NCBI RefSeq assembly: GCF_036884655.1 | Contig: NC_088327.1 | Coordinates: forward strand, 10,057,501-10,121,500 | Direction: 5' to 3' | DNA from: Musa acuminata AAA Group | Lineage: Eukaryota > Streptophyta > Magnoliopsida > Zingiberales > Musaceae | DNA length: 64,000 nt | Part shown: positions 1 to 11,771 of the stretch, in pieces | Layout: every line of letters begins with the position of its first letter | How positions within the stretch are numbered: the first letter of the stretch is position 1 | Made by a program: the position numbers and the translations under genes | Notes under the pieces: model-generated | Databases searched by the model: none | Told to the model about the DNA's origin: nothing | The model's input: only the letters and a program-made list of their open reading frames with translations

Positions 1-1542
1 ATGTTAATAGATTAAATCATTTTTCATTTATTCAATAAAGCTTCTTCAGTAATTATTTTTATCTTCTAATCTTTTCATCAGATATTACTTTTCATTACTG
101 ATGAATATGGGGTAGAGATAAGTAGAGCATATCTCACCTTATCTTGGTACTCATATCTGCATACATATTAGGCTTAAACATTTGATTTGTCTTATTGAAA
201 TCATATTAAGTTGAGATTTGATTGAATCAATCGAGAGTTGATGAACTATTTGGTTCGATTGAACCGGATGAAATAATATCAATATTCAATTGTAACACTC
301 CCTCCTTATGATCTATATATTAGAGGAATATATTTAATATCAAATAAATTATATTTATTTATAATTTATAGCATTATTGATTTTTTTTAAAATATTTTTT
401 TTTTATAAATTTGAATGGAATAGTTAAGGAAATATAAATAACCTACGGACTTTTCACCCCCGAGTAGACAAGATAAACACTCCCCATCATGTCGTATCTT
501 ATCTAGTTCACATCCATCTCTCAAACCTTTTATATTGTTTATTAGGAAGGATATTTATGTCAATTCAAAATTAGTATTAAACTAAAAAAATCATTTCCTT
601 TTTATTTTTCTCTTAACATATAGTCATCCCTCCCGTTAAATTCATCTTAACGTATCTCCTTAGTAACGATTAAATAATAGATTAAAGTCTATAATAAAAT
701 TTTTTTTTTGGGTAGGTTTGGGTATGAAGTTAATTTGCAAAGGGGAATTACTTCCTAATCTAAGTAGATAAGATAAGAATCATATTAAATAAATTAATTA
801 AAAAAATATTCAAAACATCATCATTATTATACTCCTACCTTATGTGGGAAAAATTTCTCTCTCCTATTTAAGAATTTATTTTTATGATTTTTGATGTGTT
901 AAAATTATCCGATCATACCTTTTTTTTATTTGAAATTCTATATGAATTATTCTTAATTTTTATATTTAAGAAAATGATATAATCATTCAAAATGAAGTTT
1001 GGGGATAAAAACAATAGTTATCTTTTATTTTATGCAGTAGATTATAGACATCATGAAATAATATTCTAATTTCCATGATTGATCAACTCTTAAGTTCGAA
1101 ATATAAGAATCTATTAAGGTATTAGTTCATGAAAACTATATATAATTTATATATTTAATTAATTAGAAACTGCTTCTCTCAGCTCTCATAAAGAAAACCC
1201 AAAATCCAACCCGATCCATTAGTCTTATCGGATTAGTGTGTCCAATATTCGAGTAACTCGTAGCTATTGCGGATCTGGGGTTACTTCAAACCGGATCCGA
1301 TAAGAGGGCCGACGTGCTTCGTCCCACCTTCCTTCTAATATTTATATTTCTTAATTATTTTATTTTCTTTGGTGTGATTCCAGCAATCCTATTGGTGGAG
1401 TGACGGCGAAATCCTCGGCTTGCCGAATCACAACTCTTTCTTCCCCGCCAAGGAAGCCGGTCGAGCTTCTCCTCGATATATTGCTCTTCGGACGCGGAGA
1501 TGCACTGCGAAGCCCTCATCGGTCGTCCGTCTTTTCGCCGTC
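1..1542. other. AT-rich upstream region of bZIP60
   Basis: No coding potential seen in the first 1.3 kb, which is strongly AT-rich. The last 250 bases become GC-richer and are the likely promoter and 5' leader of the bZIP gene. An ACGT-core element (GACGTG) lies at 1311-1316 and a reversed CCAAT box (ATTGG) at 1391-1395. They do not have the spacing of a classical ER-stress element, so a role in stress induction is only a possibility. An upstream in-frame reading frame reaches back to 1420 but begins with TTG, so it is not used as the start. Confidence 0.5.
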
Positions 1543-4500
1543 ATGGCGGGCGCAGTAGACTCCCCGAATACCCCGGACGAGCACCTCGAGCTCGATCTCG
1601 ATTTCGATTTCGATTTCGACATCGACATCGACATCGACTATCTCCTGAAGAACTTCTCCGATGAGGGCGTCGGCGTCCTCCTTAATCCCTCCGCTGGCTT
1701 ATGTGTGGATGACTGCCCACCTCCTTCCAATGTTTCAGAGGAGGACAAATATGATTCACCTTCAGGGGAAGCTGACGGTCCTTCCGATTCTTTCTCGTCG
1801 TACGTGAGCCAGCTGGAGAAGTTCCTCATGGAGGAGGATGAAGGGGAAGCCCACGTAGCCGCCGAGGAGGGCTTCGAAGCGGACGATTTTGTTGCCTGTT
1901 TGTTCGCCGAAGCGTCCCGTGACGAGGGAGGCGAGGTCGCCACGCCCGATTCGGAGGCCAGCAAGAGGAAGGAGAGGGAGGAGGAGGAGGATGAGGAGGA
2001 ACCGCCCGTAGCCGCGGACGGCGAGGACGACGATCCGGTTAACAAGAAGAGGAGAAGGTACTAATCTTCCTGTCTCGCCTTTGTGCAGTCAAAACTCTGA
2101 TCGACTAATTGGTGTAAATACTTCTCCTAAAATAGGCTATAGACTTATGCACGAAAAATAACGGACAAATTATGTGTCAATACTCTGCTTTTTGAGTATA
2201 TTAGGGTAATTTAGGACATGGTGTTGGGGCTTTCTTTGTGTGGAGATGATTTGGATAAATATGGTTATTGTTATGACTCCTCAGGCAGATGAGGAATAGG
2301 GATTCTGCCATGAAATCAAGGGAGAGAAAGAAGATGTATGTGAAGGAATTGGAGATGAAGAACAAGTATCTGGAAGCGGAGTGCCGGCGTTTGGATTATG
2401 TTTTCCGGTGCTGTACAGCGGAGAATCTGGCACTCCACCAGCGCTTGCAGAAGGAAAGGCTGTATGATGCTCCCACAGCTAAGCAGGAGTCTGCTGTACT
2501 CTTTGTGGGTAAGAAACATGCCCAAATTGTTGTTTCCATCTTATTTTGTCTGCTCTGTTCTGTTTCCGCTGAATGTATAATTGCCTGGTTAAGATTGATC
2601 CTGATGTATGGGAATGCCTTATTTGCAGTCTTTTTTTTGTTCTTTGTCAAATGGAAGATACATATTTATGCTTACAGTATGCATTGGAACACACAGATGA
2701 CTTGAGCATCTTAATAGCCAATTATTGACATTTACATACAGAATCATCCAGTCCACTTCTTATATTTTCAAGGTTAGAAAGAATTTATAATTAGTTAACT
2801 TTGCATTTTGTTTCTGAATGGTGATTCTTTCTAAGATCATTTGAAAATTGAAATTTATCCTTGGTTTTGGTTTGCCTCTGCATTAAAATTATGGGAGCTT
2901 ATTTGTTCGGTTTCTTTCTGGGTCTTCATCGTGCTTTACAATGGATATCCAACATGTACAGCAACACAGTTAATGGCAATTTCCTTAAATTCTTTGCCCC
3001 TTCAATTTAGCTGATAAAAAGTTCTGAGATTAGAGTGGACTTCTATTTTTTTATAATGCCCACTTATCTAACACGTGTTAAGGCCTAACTAGGGCATTGC
3101 TGCAGTACATCCTGTCATATTGCATGCAGCTTATGCTTCTCCATGTATGATATGTGAAAGACTCCTAAGTTTAATGCCCATAAGCCATGAAATATCAATA
3201 TCCTTCTGACATGGTATGCTAAAGATTGAACAAAATATCATTTTTGATTGTATGGCATGGAGCAGTATCCTTCTGCATCATATGCCCCAATTCTTGGCAA
3301 CAAGCACGCCAATCCTTGATCACAATTCCTAATTGGCCTTTAATGGTTTTCTAGATCAGGGTTTGTGGGAATTTTGAACAACTCTTCTGATGTATGCTTG
3401 TTGTCTATAACAAGCATACTTGTTTTTATATTTAAAGCCCTTATTCCTGCTAAAAAGTCAAACCTGAAGTTGTTTATAGAAAGGCAGAAGTTTCCTAATT
3501 TAGGATAGTGATAAAAGCCATGTGCTGGCTAATTTGAAGGGATTTTTGGCTATGTTTTTCTTTGAAGGGAATGCAGAATTTGAGCCCAGGACCTTTCAAT
3601 GATCTATCAAAGTCTTTACTAGCTAAACTAGCCAACACTTTTATCTTTGGCTATGTTACAGAGACTCAAGGAGGTTTATATATAGAGCCAGCTAACAAGT
3701 CCTCTTTGTTTTATTAGATTTATATTGTGCTCTCTTTTATCTTTTGAACTCTTTGAATCCACGTCTTTAACCCTCCATGTTTAACTTAACCCTGTAGAAC
3801 ATAGTAGGGAAGTAGTGAGAAAGAGAAGGGGAAGAGAAAGAAAGAGAAGTGTGAGATAAGATAGGAGAGTAAGAGACTTGATAAGATGCAATTCTTTTCA
3901 TTTAAATCTGAAATGCTCAATCCGTTAATAAGCTTTACTATTTATAGGGGTTTAGGAGCCTTGACACAATTAATGAAGACAATGACTCCCAATAGTAATC
4001 TCCTAGGGAATTACTATGCTTTTTAGAAATCCAAAATGTGACTTTTATGATATCTAAATAGTAAATGAGTGCATTTAATACAAAAGGAGTCCCTACAAAG
4101 ATCAAAAAAATCTTGTTTTTTAATTTTCAACATAACTTTTATAATTTTTAGACCAACTAATTGATTACTTTTTGTTGATTTGTTTACTTAGAATAAGATT
4201 TTCTGAATCCTTTCTCCATCAAGCCCTGTCATACAAACACCTTTGATTACAGTCTTTGGATCTTACACATGTTGTTGGTATAAATTTGCTCAGCTAAAGC
4301 AATTGCTTGCTTGAATCAGTTGCTTGTAGAGCCCCAACTTATGTACAAATGTTCACATCTAAGCTTGCCACCAATCACACATTTGTCATTCAGCCCCGAT
4401 TCTCTAATCTACCCCTTCTATGAAACACTTGTTGCTATTTACAACCTACTCCATACTTGAACCAGTCTATTCTTTATTGTTAATCTTCAATTCTCACAAA

Positions 4501-5376
4501 GTGTTTCCTAATCAGATTTTAAGGGCTGTTGTTTGGAGTCATACCACTTTAAAACTATAATTTCTATGCTTGGGTGTCATTCCACATCCTGTATGTTCGT
4601 GCTTTACTTGATACAAAGAAGAATCTTATCGCCCAGCTTAGGATCAACAATGAGGCGGATCTGATCCTAATATCATTAAGAAAGGTTTTGTGGATTTCTA
4701 TCAACAATTGTGGAGTAGGGATAGTCTTGATAACTTGGATGTGCTGCCTTGGCCATGTTTGCATAGGATTGACCCTGGTTCCTCTATGTATTTGATTCAA
4801 CACATCGCATAGGTTGATTCTCTGGATCACATTACTCATCTTAGGTTCAAGTTGAGTTATGGTTTTCTTGGTGGTGGTTCATATTATTTGCACACTTGTT
4901 TTAACTCAAAGGTGTAGATAGTTCTACCTCTTGTTCATCATGATTTGCAGTCTTAGGCTGCAAAATATTTAACAGAAGAGGCAACATATATAATGTTCAG
5001 TACCGGAATAAGAACTTTAATGCATTGCTCGATGCTATCTCTATGTAGCTCAGTTTGTTTTTCACTAAAAGTTTTATTTTCATTGTTATTATCATCAGAA
5101 TCCCTGCTGTTGGGTTCCCTGTCTTGGCTGGTCAGCATCGTTTGCCTGTTCCTCGTGCCTGTCCTGCCGAAACTGAGTCCAAAGGACATAAACCCTCTCA
5201 AAAGAGGCCTCGTGGACAAAGTTGTGTCGGCCAAAAAAGTAACAAATAAGAGATTGGAGACAAATTTAAGATCGGGGTTGGTTGTTTTCAGGAAAAGATG
5301 CAGAGGTATGAGGACTAGGATGAAAAACTTGTTTGTTGCTCCTGCATTCTATTCAGACTACCTCATAGTTCCTTAG
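1543..5376 (+). CDS. bZIP60: ER-stress bZIP transcription factor, bZIP60/OsbZIP50 type (3 exons)
   Basis: Exons 1543-2057, 2285-2508 and 5099-5376 join in frame to 338 aa. The start is the first ATG of the frame, giving MAGAVDSP. Residues 1-165 are very acidic, with a DLDFDFDFDIDIDID run near the N-terminus. The basic region begins at KKRRRQMRNRD; the N-x7-R signature is N176 to R184. A leucine zipper follows to about 235. Residues 248-270 (SLLLGSLSWLVSIVCLFLVP) form one membrane segment. This is the plan of plant bZIP60: the unspliced product is ER-anchored, and IRE1 splicing of the mRNA swaps the membrane tail for a soluble nuclear one (family knowledge). Intron 2 is 2.6 kb and shows nothing recognisable. 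The family call is firm; orthology within the family is inferred. Confidence 0.93.
5099..5126 (+). promoter_or_regulatory. IRE1 unconventional splice site of bZIP60 mRNA
   Basis: The CTG/CTG site at 5104-5109 has the CNG/CNG cleavage pattern of IRE1 targets. It sits in a loop closed by a 7-bp stem: GGAATCC pairs with GGGTTCC (5112-5118). The first two G of the stem come from the end of exon 2 (2507-2508), so the hairpin exists only after normal splicing. Cleavage after 5106 falls on a codon boundary. A second cut 20 nt downstream (after 5126), as reported for grasses, or 23 nt downstream as in Arabidopsis, gives the same frame shift. The second loop is less clear in the sequence. Confidence 0.82.
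5127..5249 (+). other. bZIP60: Alternative C-terminal frame used by IRE1-spliced bZIP60 mRNA
   Basis: After a 20-nt excision the frame runs from 5127 to the TAA at 5247-5249, adding about 40 residues after L249. The predicted active form is therefore about 289 aa and loses the membrane segment. The new tail carries the basic stretch KPSQKRPRGQ, a plausible nuclear localisation signal, and ends GQKSNK. This overlapping open frame inside exon 3 has no other obvious reason to be open. The exact second cut site is inferred from relatives. Confidence 0.75.
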
Positions 5377-6439
5377 TTTGCTCATTAGTAAATGCTCTCT
5401 TGGTTGTTTCTTTATAATAATGTCTTGTAAAATTTTGTGTCTGTATTGTTCTTGAAGTGTTCGACGATAGATTAGTCCGAAGATTACTATTTGCTGTCGT
5501 TTGGCTAATTCTGATTGCCATATTGAGCAGAAATGTTCAGATATCAGAATCTCTAAAGATATTTGCAGAAATACAATATCGTCACAATTGGATTGGTGGG
5601 ATCCATTAACCTATGAGTTAAGAATAATATGGTGCCAGATGAAGTCTCTGTTAGTAGCTTCAGCTGATCAGGTTTCATTTAATATTATTATTATTTTAAA
5701 GAATAATTTATTAATTTATTGATGATGTTTACCATGTTAACTCACCATGCTTGAAGTTTCAAAAGCATAAATCAATTCTTATTATCTAAGTTCTAAAATA
5801 GAATGATATTGGTCAAAAAATTTGTGATAGTATTTGATCATATCATATTTAAAACTCATTCAGACAATTATGTAGAATCTAATACCATTCTAACATCATT
5901 CAAGAGAGTGATGTAGTTGTCTTGGTGTCTCACATTGCTTCTGTTATTGCAAAGCTATCTATAACACATAATTACAGAAGATACAGGACCGAGGACACCA
6001 TAATTCTATTACTTTACTGATGAACTCAATATCCAGCCAAATTGTTCAGATCTGCAGTAAGAAAAAGCCTAAATTGTTCATCCAAATGGTGTTGTATTCT
6101 CTAATCATAAGAGAGATCCAACTGTCGCACATTCAAGTCTTATCTACACATTCAAATATTGATGCAGCCAATTGAAATCTTGCAGAGATTAGGAATGTGT
6201 TGGAATCTGTACAAGAGGAAGAAAGAATGACAACCATAGACGAATTCCAAATTGTTACAGGCATGTTTGCTTTTGGCAATTGGATTGGATGGCAGGTTGA
6301 AGATTGACTGAATGAAATATAAAGAAATAAGTGTTCGACTATAAATAAATGACAGGAGTTATCAGAGGTCAAAACTCAATAATACAAATTAAATCTGATT
6401 GAATTAATAAAATAATTTTAGAAATAATTCAGAATCACA
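5377..6439. other. 3' region of bZIP60 and spacer
   Basis: AT-rich sequence after the bZIP60 stop, presumably 3' UTR and then spacer. Short open frames near 5501-5722 and 6133-6372 have no recognisable domain, splice context or composition shift and are not called. Confidence 0.4.
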
Positions 6440-7328
6440 TTTGACGTTGTTTTATTACTTAGACCTTCCTAACATTTCGGTCCCTAGACTTAAAAAAATT
6501 ATATTGGAATCCCAAAGTCTTCATTTACCATAATATCGTCCGTTTTACCGATGAAAACACAAAAATAATAAGTAAAAATTAATTTTAATATTCTAATTAA
6601 TGATGATTGATTGGCATTGGTGGTGGTGGATGACACTGTAGTTTGGAACCATAAGTGACTCTTGTGAATGAGGAGAGCAACAATGGGAGGTGAGGGCCGC
6701 TTTACATCTGTGCTGATGACCCTTTCGTTGCTTGACAATTACGTCGACGTCGATGTATTTGCCCAGCAATGTCATTTTGCATCTGCGTTGATATTGATGT
6801 GGTTGCAAAGTGATGAAAGAGGGTCGTCGACACATATATAGAGCAGCTCTCACCTCTCGCTACTGCTCTCCTCATCCACAATAACCACCCGAGCTACCCT
6901 TTTACTGCTTTATATCTGCGTCAGCGTCGACACAGTTGTCGAGCGATGAAAAGGCTATCGATGCAGATGCAAAGCAACTTTTTCATCGTTTGGTAATTGC
7001 ATCGATGTAAACACAGATGTAAAATAGCGAAAGAATTGCTTAACTATATTGGTGTTGACGTAAATGCAAAACGATCATTATATCTTGTTATTACTTTTCT
7101 CATCCGTAATAGCCACCCGTAGCCCCAGCGATATTACTGTCTGCCACCACTGATACCATTTGATACTATAAGTTAGAATGTTAAAATTATTTTTTTATTT
7201 TTTGTTTTCGATGTGAGGATAAATGAAATTATATATTTTACTTTAATAACTATTGGAATTTTAGTGTATTTTTTTTAAGACTAAGACTGAGATACTAATA
7301 AGATCTAAGGGTAATATATAATTAGCAT
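6440..7328. mobile_element. Foldback element, copy A (MULE-like)
   Basis: The two ends are diverged inverted copies: about 6470-6600 on the plus strand resembles the reverse complement of about 7175-7328 (shared blocks around a run of A after CTTAAAA, then AATTTTAA(T/C)ATTCTAA). The same end sequence occurs at 29516-30520. Between the ends lies a GC-richer core rich in GATG/GTCGAC motifs, with an internal direct repeat (ctcatcc..taa.agccacccg at 6871 and 7099, 228 apart). No transposase frame was seen, so it would be non-autonomous. The left border is uncertain by tens of bases. Confidence 0.55.
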
Positions 7329-7646
7329 TCCACCCGTCCTACGGAATAATACTACGGGCTTGAGACTAATGACATTTCCCTGTGCCCAAACTCACGAGCT
7401 CTACCTATTCATCTTCGTGTTCTCCCTCCGCCGCATCTTCACAACCACCTGCCATTGCTACCTCGGGTACGCTTGTTATCTGTTTGACGATATGCCAAGG
7501 CCGATTCACTAAAGCGACGGTATGTATTTAGATCGTCATGGAGTTGGCCTTCATCTCTCTGTTGGGTTCGAGGGTCATTTGCGGATGGTCCAATTTTGTG
7601 CAGCAGCAGCATTAGGGGGAGGAAGAGATAGCAGAGCGGATTCGGG

Positions 7647-8039
7647 ATGCTGCCTCCTGTGGCGAGCAAGCGATACGTGCTGCGGCTGTTCATATCGCTC
7701 AAGCACGTGACGGCCAACGTGGTGGACCGTCGCAGCGGGCGCGTGGTGGTGACGGCGTCCTCGGTGGAGAAGGCGCTCAAGGCGGGGTTCGAATGCGGGC
7801 GCACCTGCAACGCCAAGGCGGCCGCGGCGGTGGCGGAGGTGCTCGCCATGCGCCTCAAGGTCGACGGCCTGGCCCGGGAACCTATCCACGCCGACGCTAC
7901 CAAGGAGGTGGAGAAGAAAGGCTTCAAGAACCGCACCAAGGTGTGGGCCATGCTCAACGCCCTCCGCTCGCACGGCGTCAACCTCATCCTCGACCAAGGC
8001 GACATCCGCCATCCTCCTCCTCCTCCTCATCTCCCTTGA
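7647..8039 (+). CDS. uL18 family protein (ribosomal L18p/L5e-like), small, single exon
   Basis: 130 aa from the ATG at 7647, strongly GC-rich compared with its flanks. The body (YVLRLFISLKHVTANVVDRR, then VVVTASSVEKAL, NAKAAAAVAEVLA, RTKVWAMLNALRSHGVNLIL) matches the plant group of short L18p/L5e proteins related to organellar and bacterial L18, which contacts 5S rRNA. There is no clear transit peptide; the start is almost directly at the domain. The protein ends with a proline run (HPPPPPHLP). Whether it acts in the mitochondrial ribosome is an inference. No intron is needed and the frame is complete. Confidence 0.8.
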   Translation: MLPPVASKRYVLRLFISLKHVTANVVDRRSGRVVVTASSVEKALKAGFECGRTCNAKAAAAVAEVLAMRLKVDGLAREPIHADATKEVEKKGFKNRTKVWAMLNALRSHGVNLILDQGDIRHPPPPPHLP

Positions 8040-8402
8040 GCGCTTGATTCTTCATAGATCAGACAATTGATATATGATGTCCTATATCTGTTCGATCAAA
8101 TGCTTGTGCGGATGTGCGATTCACTCGTGGTGCACTGTAGATGTTCGATGGATCGATTCACGATCGTTTCTTCTTAGAATTTGCTAGTATCTCACTGCGA
8201 AAACAGAGGGCATACCTTAGATCATCCTTTGGAATCGCTAATAGAAAAGAGGATAGCCTCTTAGGAAGACAGTGGAAACATATCAAGCAACAGTTCCTGC
8301 TGGGTTCGCCGAAGACAAACCCAATGCGGGTCCCATGTTTCCAACCAATATACGGAGTCGTATTGGTGAAACCTGTCTCGAACTCCACATTGCGTGCCTA
8401 TG

Positions 8403-8428
8403 AAACCCTAATTTTCGATCTTTATAAG
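8403..8428 (+). promoter_or_regulatory. Telo-box and TATA-like element before the P1 gene
   Basis: AAACCCTAA at 8403-8411 is a perfect telo-box, a motif typical of plant ribosomal protein promoters and leaders. TTTATAAG at 8421-8428 is TATA-like. The P1 start codon follows at 8516. The rest of 8040-8515 contains no gene I can support; it should hold the 3' end of the L18-like gene and the P1 promoter. Confidence 0.55.
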
Positions 8429-8515
8429 TCCCTCCTCAAGCCGGCCACAGTCTGCCTTCCTCTCCTCTCAACGTTCATTGGTTTGCCGTTTGGCGACGGA
8501 TCTCTTGGTTTCTTG

Positions 8516-9157
8516 ATGGCTGCATTCGGAGAACTCGCCTGCACCTATGCCGCTCTCCTCCTGCACGACGATGGCATCCCGATCACGGTGCTTCCCTCTT
8601 CTTTTCCATTTTTCTTTCCTTAGAAGTTTTTCTGTAGTTTAATCTATGCCCTATCTGACGTCTTGACTTCTTCGCCAACCAGTCGGAGAAGATCTCGACC
8701 GTGGTGAAGGCTGCCAAATTGACGATCGACTCCTACTGGCCTCCCCTCTTCGCCAAACTCCTCGAGAAGAGGAGCGTCGATGACCTCATCTTGAGCGTCG
8801 GATCCGGTTCGATTTTGTTGCTCATCCTTCTCGTTCGTTTCGTCGTTTTAACTCTTAAAAATCCAATCTTTAAGCTCATTTTGTGCCGAAATACTTGGAT
8901 GTTCTTGCAGGCGGTGGTGGTGCTGCAGTTGCGGTCTCTGCTGCCCCGGCTGCCGCAGGCGCGGCCCCCGCCGCTGCTCCTGCAGCCGAGGAGAAAAAGG
9001 TGAGAATTTCTCTCTTGTTTTGAGTTTCCTAATCTGTATTATATGAGATCGAATCATTTGTATCGTCAAGGGCTTGAATCTTTTCTCGTCGTCATTGTCG
9101 CAGGAGGAGCCCAAGGAAGAGAGTGATGATGATATGGGATTCAGCTTGTTTGATTAG
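8516..9157 (+). CDS. RPP1: 60S acidic ribosomal protein P1 (4 exons)
   Basis: Exons 8516-8587, 8683-8806, 8911-8999 and 9104-9157 join to 112 aa, the normal family length. The N-terminus [19 protein letters not shown] is the P1 dimerisation domain, followed by [16 protein letters not shown] Gly/Ala-rich hinge comes next, then the acidic stalk tail [13 protein letters not shown], which binds elongation factors. P1 pairs with P2 on P0 to form the lateral stalk of the large ribosomal subunit. All splice sites are GT-AG and phases agree. A few changes in the N-terminal domain ([11 protein letters not shown]) are mild; the protein looks functional. The promoter has a telo-box. Confidence 0.95.
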
Positions 9158-11771
9158 GGAGAGTGTGATCTCCAACGTCATTTTATATTAGATATGGTTA
9201 TTAGGCACTTATTGCTTTCAAAAAGTCTCATCTTTAGAATTTCCACCAATAGGATGGAAACTCAACATTGCTAAGTTATTTTCTGGTCGATTTTAAGATT
9301 TTGATATGTCAGCGTCGATGTTTCTCTTTCTTAAATTGATTTTGTTATCGATGTATCTCTTCCATTGTTTGTGATCTCCGAGTTATTGGTTCTTTTGTGA
9401 TGCTTCCTTTTATATCTCTGTTTGCTGGAATAGATGTTAGACTACTCTATATCAGTTTGGCACACATGAATCCTTACTTTGAGGTGTTTGATACATTGAA
9501 CTGTGATATACTGAGATATTGCAGTTGTTGCTGCATCCGAAGATTAGTCTTGTAGATGCACATACAACATTTTGGTCTTTTCTTTTTGGTGAACCAATCA
9601 CTTTTATGTAATGAGTAATATGATTGTTGACTAGTGAGTACAAGAAACAAAATTGCGATGTGCACTGCCCATAAATGACATCACTGTGGTGGATGAAAAA
9701 TCAAAGGTGGTTTATGTATTCTCATTTTTTTGAATTATAGTGTCATGATTGAGTTGTTTATGGTGTAATGCCTTAAACTTAATGACAGTTATGGTGTTTT
9801 TAGTGCAATGCTTTAAACCTAATGGTGTTTACTGGGTTTGAGAGATTGATAAATATATTATTTTTAGAATAAAAATAAGTTGGTTAAAATCACCAATGGT
9901 TTCATTGTGTGATTGTCGAATGTCTTCTCAACTTTCTCTTCCCTTTGCTTCTTAACACTCACTCCTTTATCTTATTCTCCTTGTTTAAAAACACACATAT
10001 TATGCTTTCTCTTTCGTCCTTGCTTGTTCTGCTTCCTCGCAGCATTGCTTCTTGACATTACGAGGAAGATTTTTATTAGACATTTGGTTGAGCCATGATG
10101 CCTAATGGATTTGGATTTGAGTTTTGGATGATAAAGAAAAATGTATAAAATGTTTGTGCTGGGTTGCTACGATGAGAATAATGTAATAGACTTGTAAGGT
10201 TAGTAGGAAAGACAGATAAATGATGTCATTTATGAACAATTGGATTTGAGGGTTGGATAATAAAAAAAATAGTATGTACTAAAGGTTCAACTTACCGTTG
10301 ATTTGTGGTGTGCTGTTGTTGAGCTTATGAGTTATAATTGTTAGTATGCTGATTAGTGTTTTATAAAAGGTATTCGATCATTCACCTAGGTGTTCGAGTG
10401 AGATGAATCAACTAAGATAATCGACTCATCTTTGGTTGTCAGTGCTATATTCGTCGTTGATATATAATTTTGACACTTCCACCATCATCAACGGATAGAT
10501 CTAAAGGTCCTATTGCTTTAGCTTTCGTGCGTAGTTCCTTCTGTTATTGTTGCTTTTATGTGTAGCTCCTTATATCACCAAAGGAGTTATTGTTGCTTTT
10601 ATGTGTAGCTCCTTCTATCACCAAAGGATAAAACCTAGCTTCCTTGACCTGTGACATCATTGTTCGTAGCTTCCTTCATTGTTCTTATCGTTGTCCATCG
10701 TTTTCTCCGTCGCTACTATCGTCGTCTAAAGATTCCTTCGGCATCGTTTCCCTCTTCTTCTTCACGTTCCAATATCAATAATTTTTTTCTTTTTACTATT
10801 ATGATTATTATTAAAAGTAGATTGTTAATCTTTAATTGATATTAAAATTATTATAAGTCTTAACTACTAAAATCGTATATTAATCTTTAGAACTATTATT
10901 ATATTTAGTAACCTTATTAGTACTCCTTAGGCTGCCCTCCGTTATTTCTATTTCTTATTATATTTTAACTTTCTTATTTCTTCTCTATATTTTTTTCTCT
11001 AATAAATTATATATATATATATATATAAATATAAAACACCTAATAAGTATATTATTGTCAATTTTAGCTAAGCATCTTGATTAATAATTTGGATCAATGA
11101 AGTTGATAGAATATATTATTATTATTATTTTATAAAATAAAAGAAATTTAAAATGATATAATTATACTAAGAAAAGATATGAATATCATAATTACTACTA
11201 ATTACTATTGATAGTATGAGAAAAGGATAAAAAATATTTTAATAGAATCTACAAATAAAAATTTAAATACTTTTAGTTTGACTAAGAATATATTAGTATT
11301 GTTACCACTTTAAACGCAAATTTTGTGATTTTTTAATGAGATTTTTCTTCCTAAATTTTGTTCCTTAAGGCATTCATTTTTATGCCTAAATGTGATGTAA
11401 TTACTCTTGCACTATAAAACAATTTACTAGACTTAACAAGCATATTAAACACCTAATAAATTTCACCCAAAAATATAGTAAATCTATTTAAGTTTTTGTT
11501 TCAGTTTATGATTTTCACTTTTGTAACAATAATAATATTCACATTTTGATGGATCAACAAAAAGGAAATGCTAATTGGGTCCATAAATTTGTATCCGGTC
11601 GGTCCGTTTTCTCGAATTCGATTCGAAAGCTTTGTGACTCGACCGGACCGGTGAGATTTGGTTGTGAAGTTTGTATCGAGACCGACCGGTGGATCTATGC
11701 AACATTCCTTCGAGGCCAAGATATATCTAAAAGAAACGGCGACTCGCGCAGAACCGGAAGATGACACCGTG
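9158..11771. other. Spacer between P1 and VPS8
   Basis: AT-rich, no gene supported. It holds a perfect-looking 43-bp tandem duplication (see 10543-10628) and a short TA run near 11006-11026. The last 250 bases before 11772 turn GC-rich and form the probable promoter and leader of VPS8. Confidence 0.4.
10543..10628. repeat. 43-bp tandem duplication
   Basis: The unit gttattgttgcttttatgtg followed by tagctcctt..atcaccaaagga occurs at 10543 and again at 10586, with a single visible difference (tatatc versus tctatc). A shorter diverged piece (cgtagttccttctgttattg) precedes it at about 10530. Confidence 0.85.

Noticed and set aside
1300..1400. ER-stress response element (CCAAT-N9/10-CACG) before bZIP60
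   Set aside because: GACGTG and ATTGG are present but about 75 bp apart, not in the required arrangement.
1420..1542. N-terminal extension of the bZIP60 frame
   Set aside because: The frame begins with TTG, not ATG; the first ATG at 1543 fits the family.
7439..8030. Minus-strand open frames over the uL18-like gene
   Set aside because: Shadows of a GC-rich coding exon; no domain, while the plus frame matches the L18p/L5e family.
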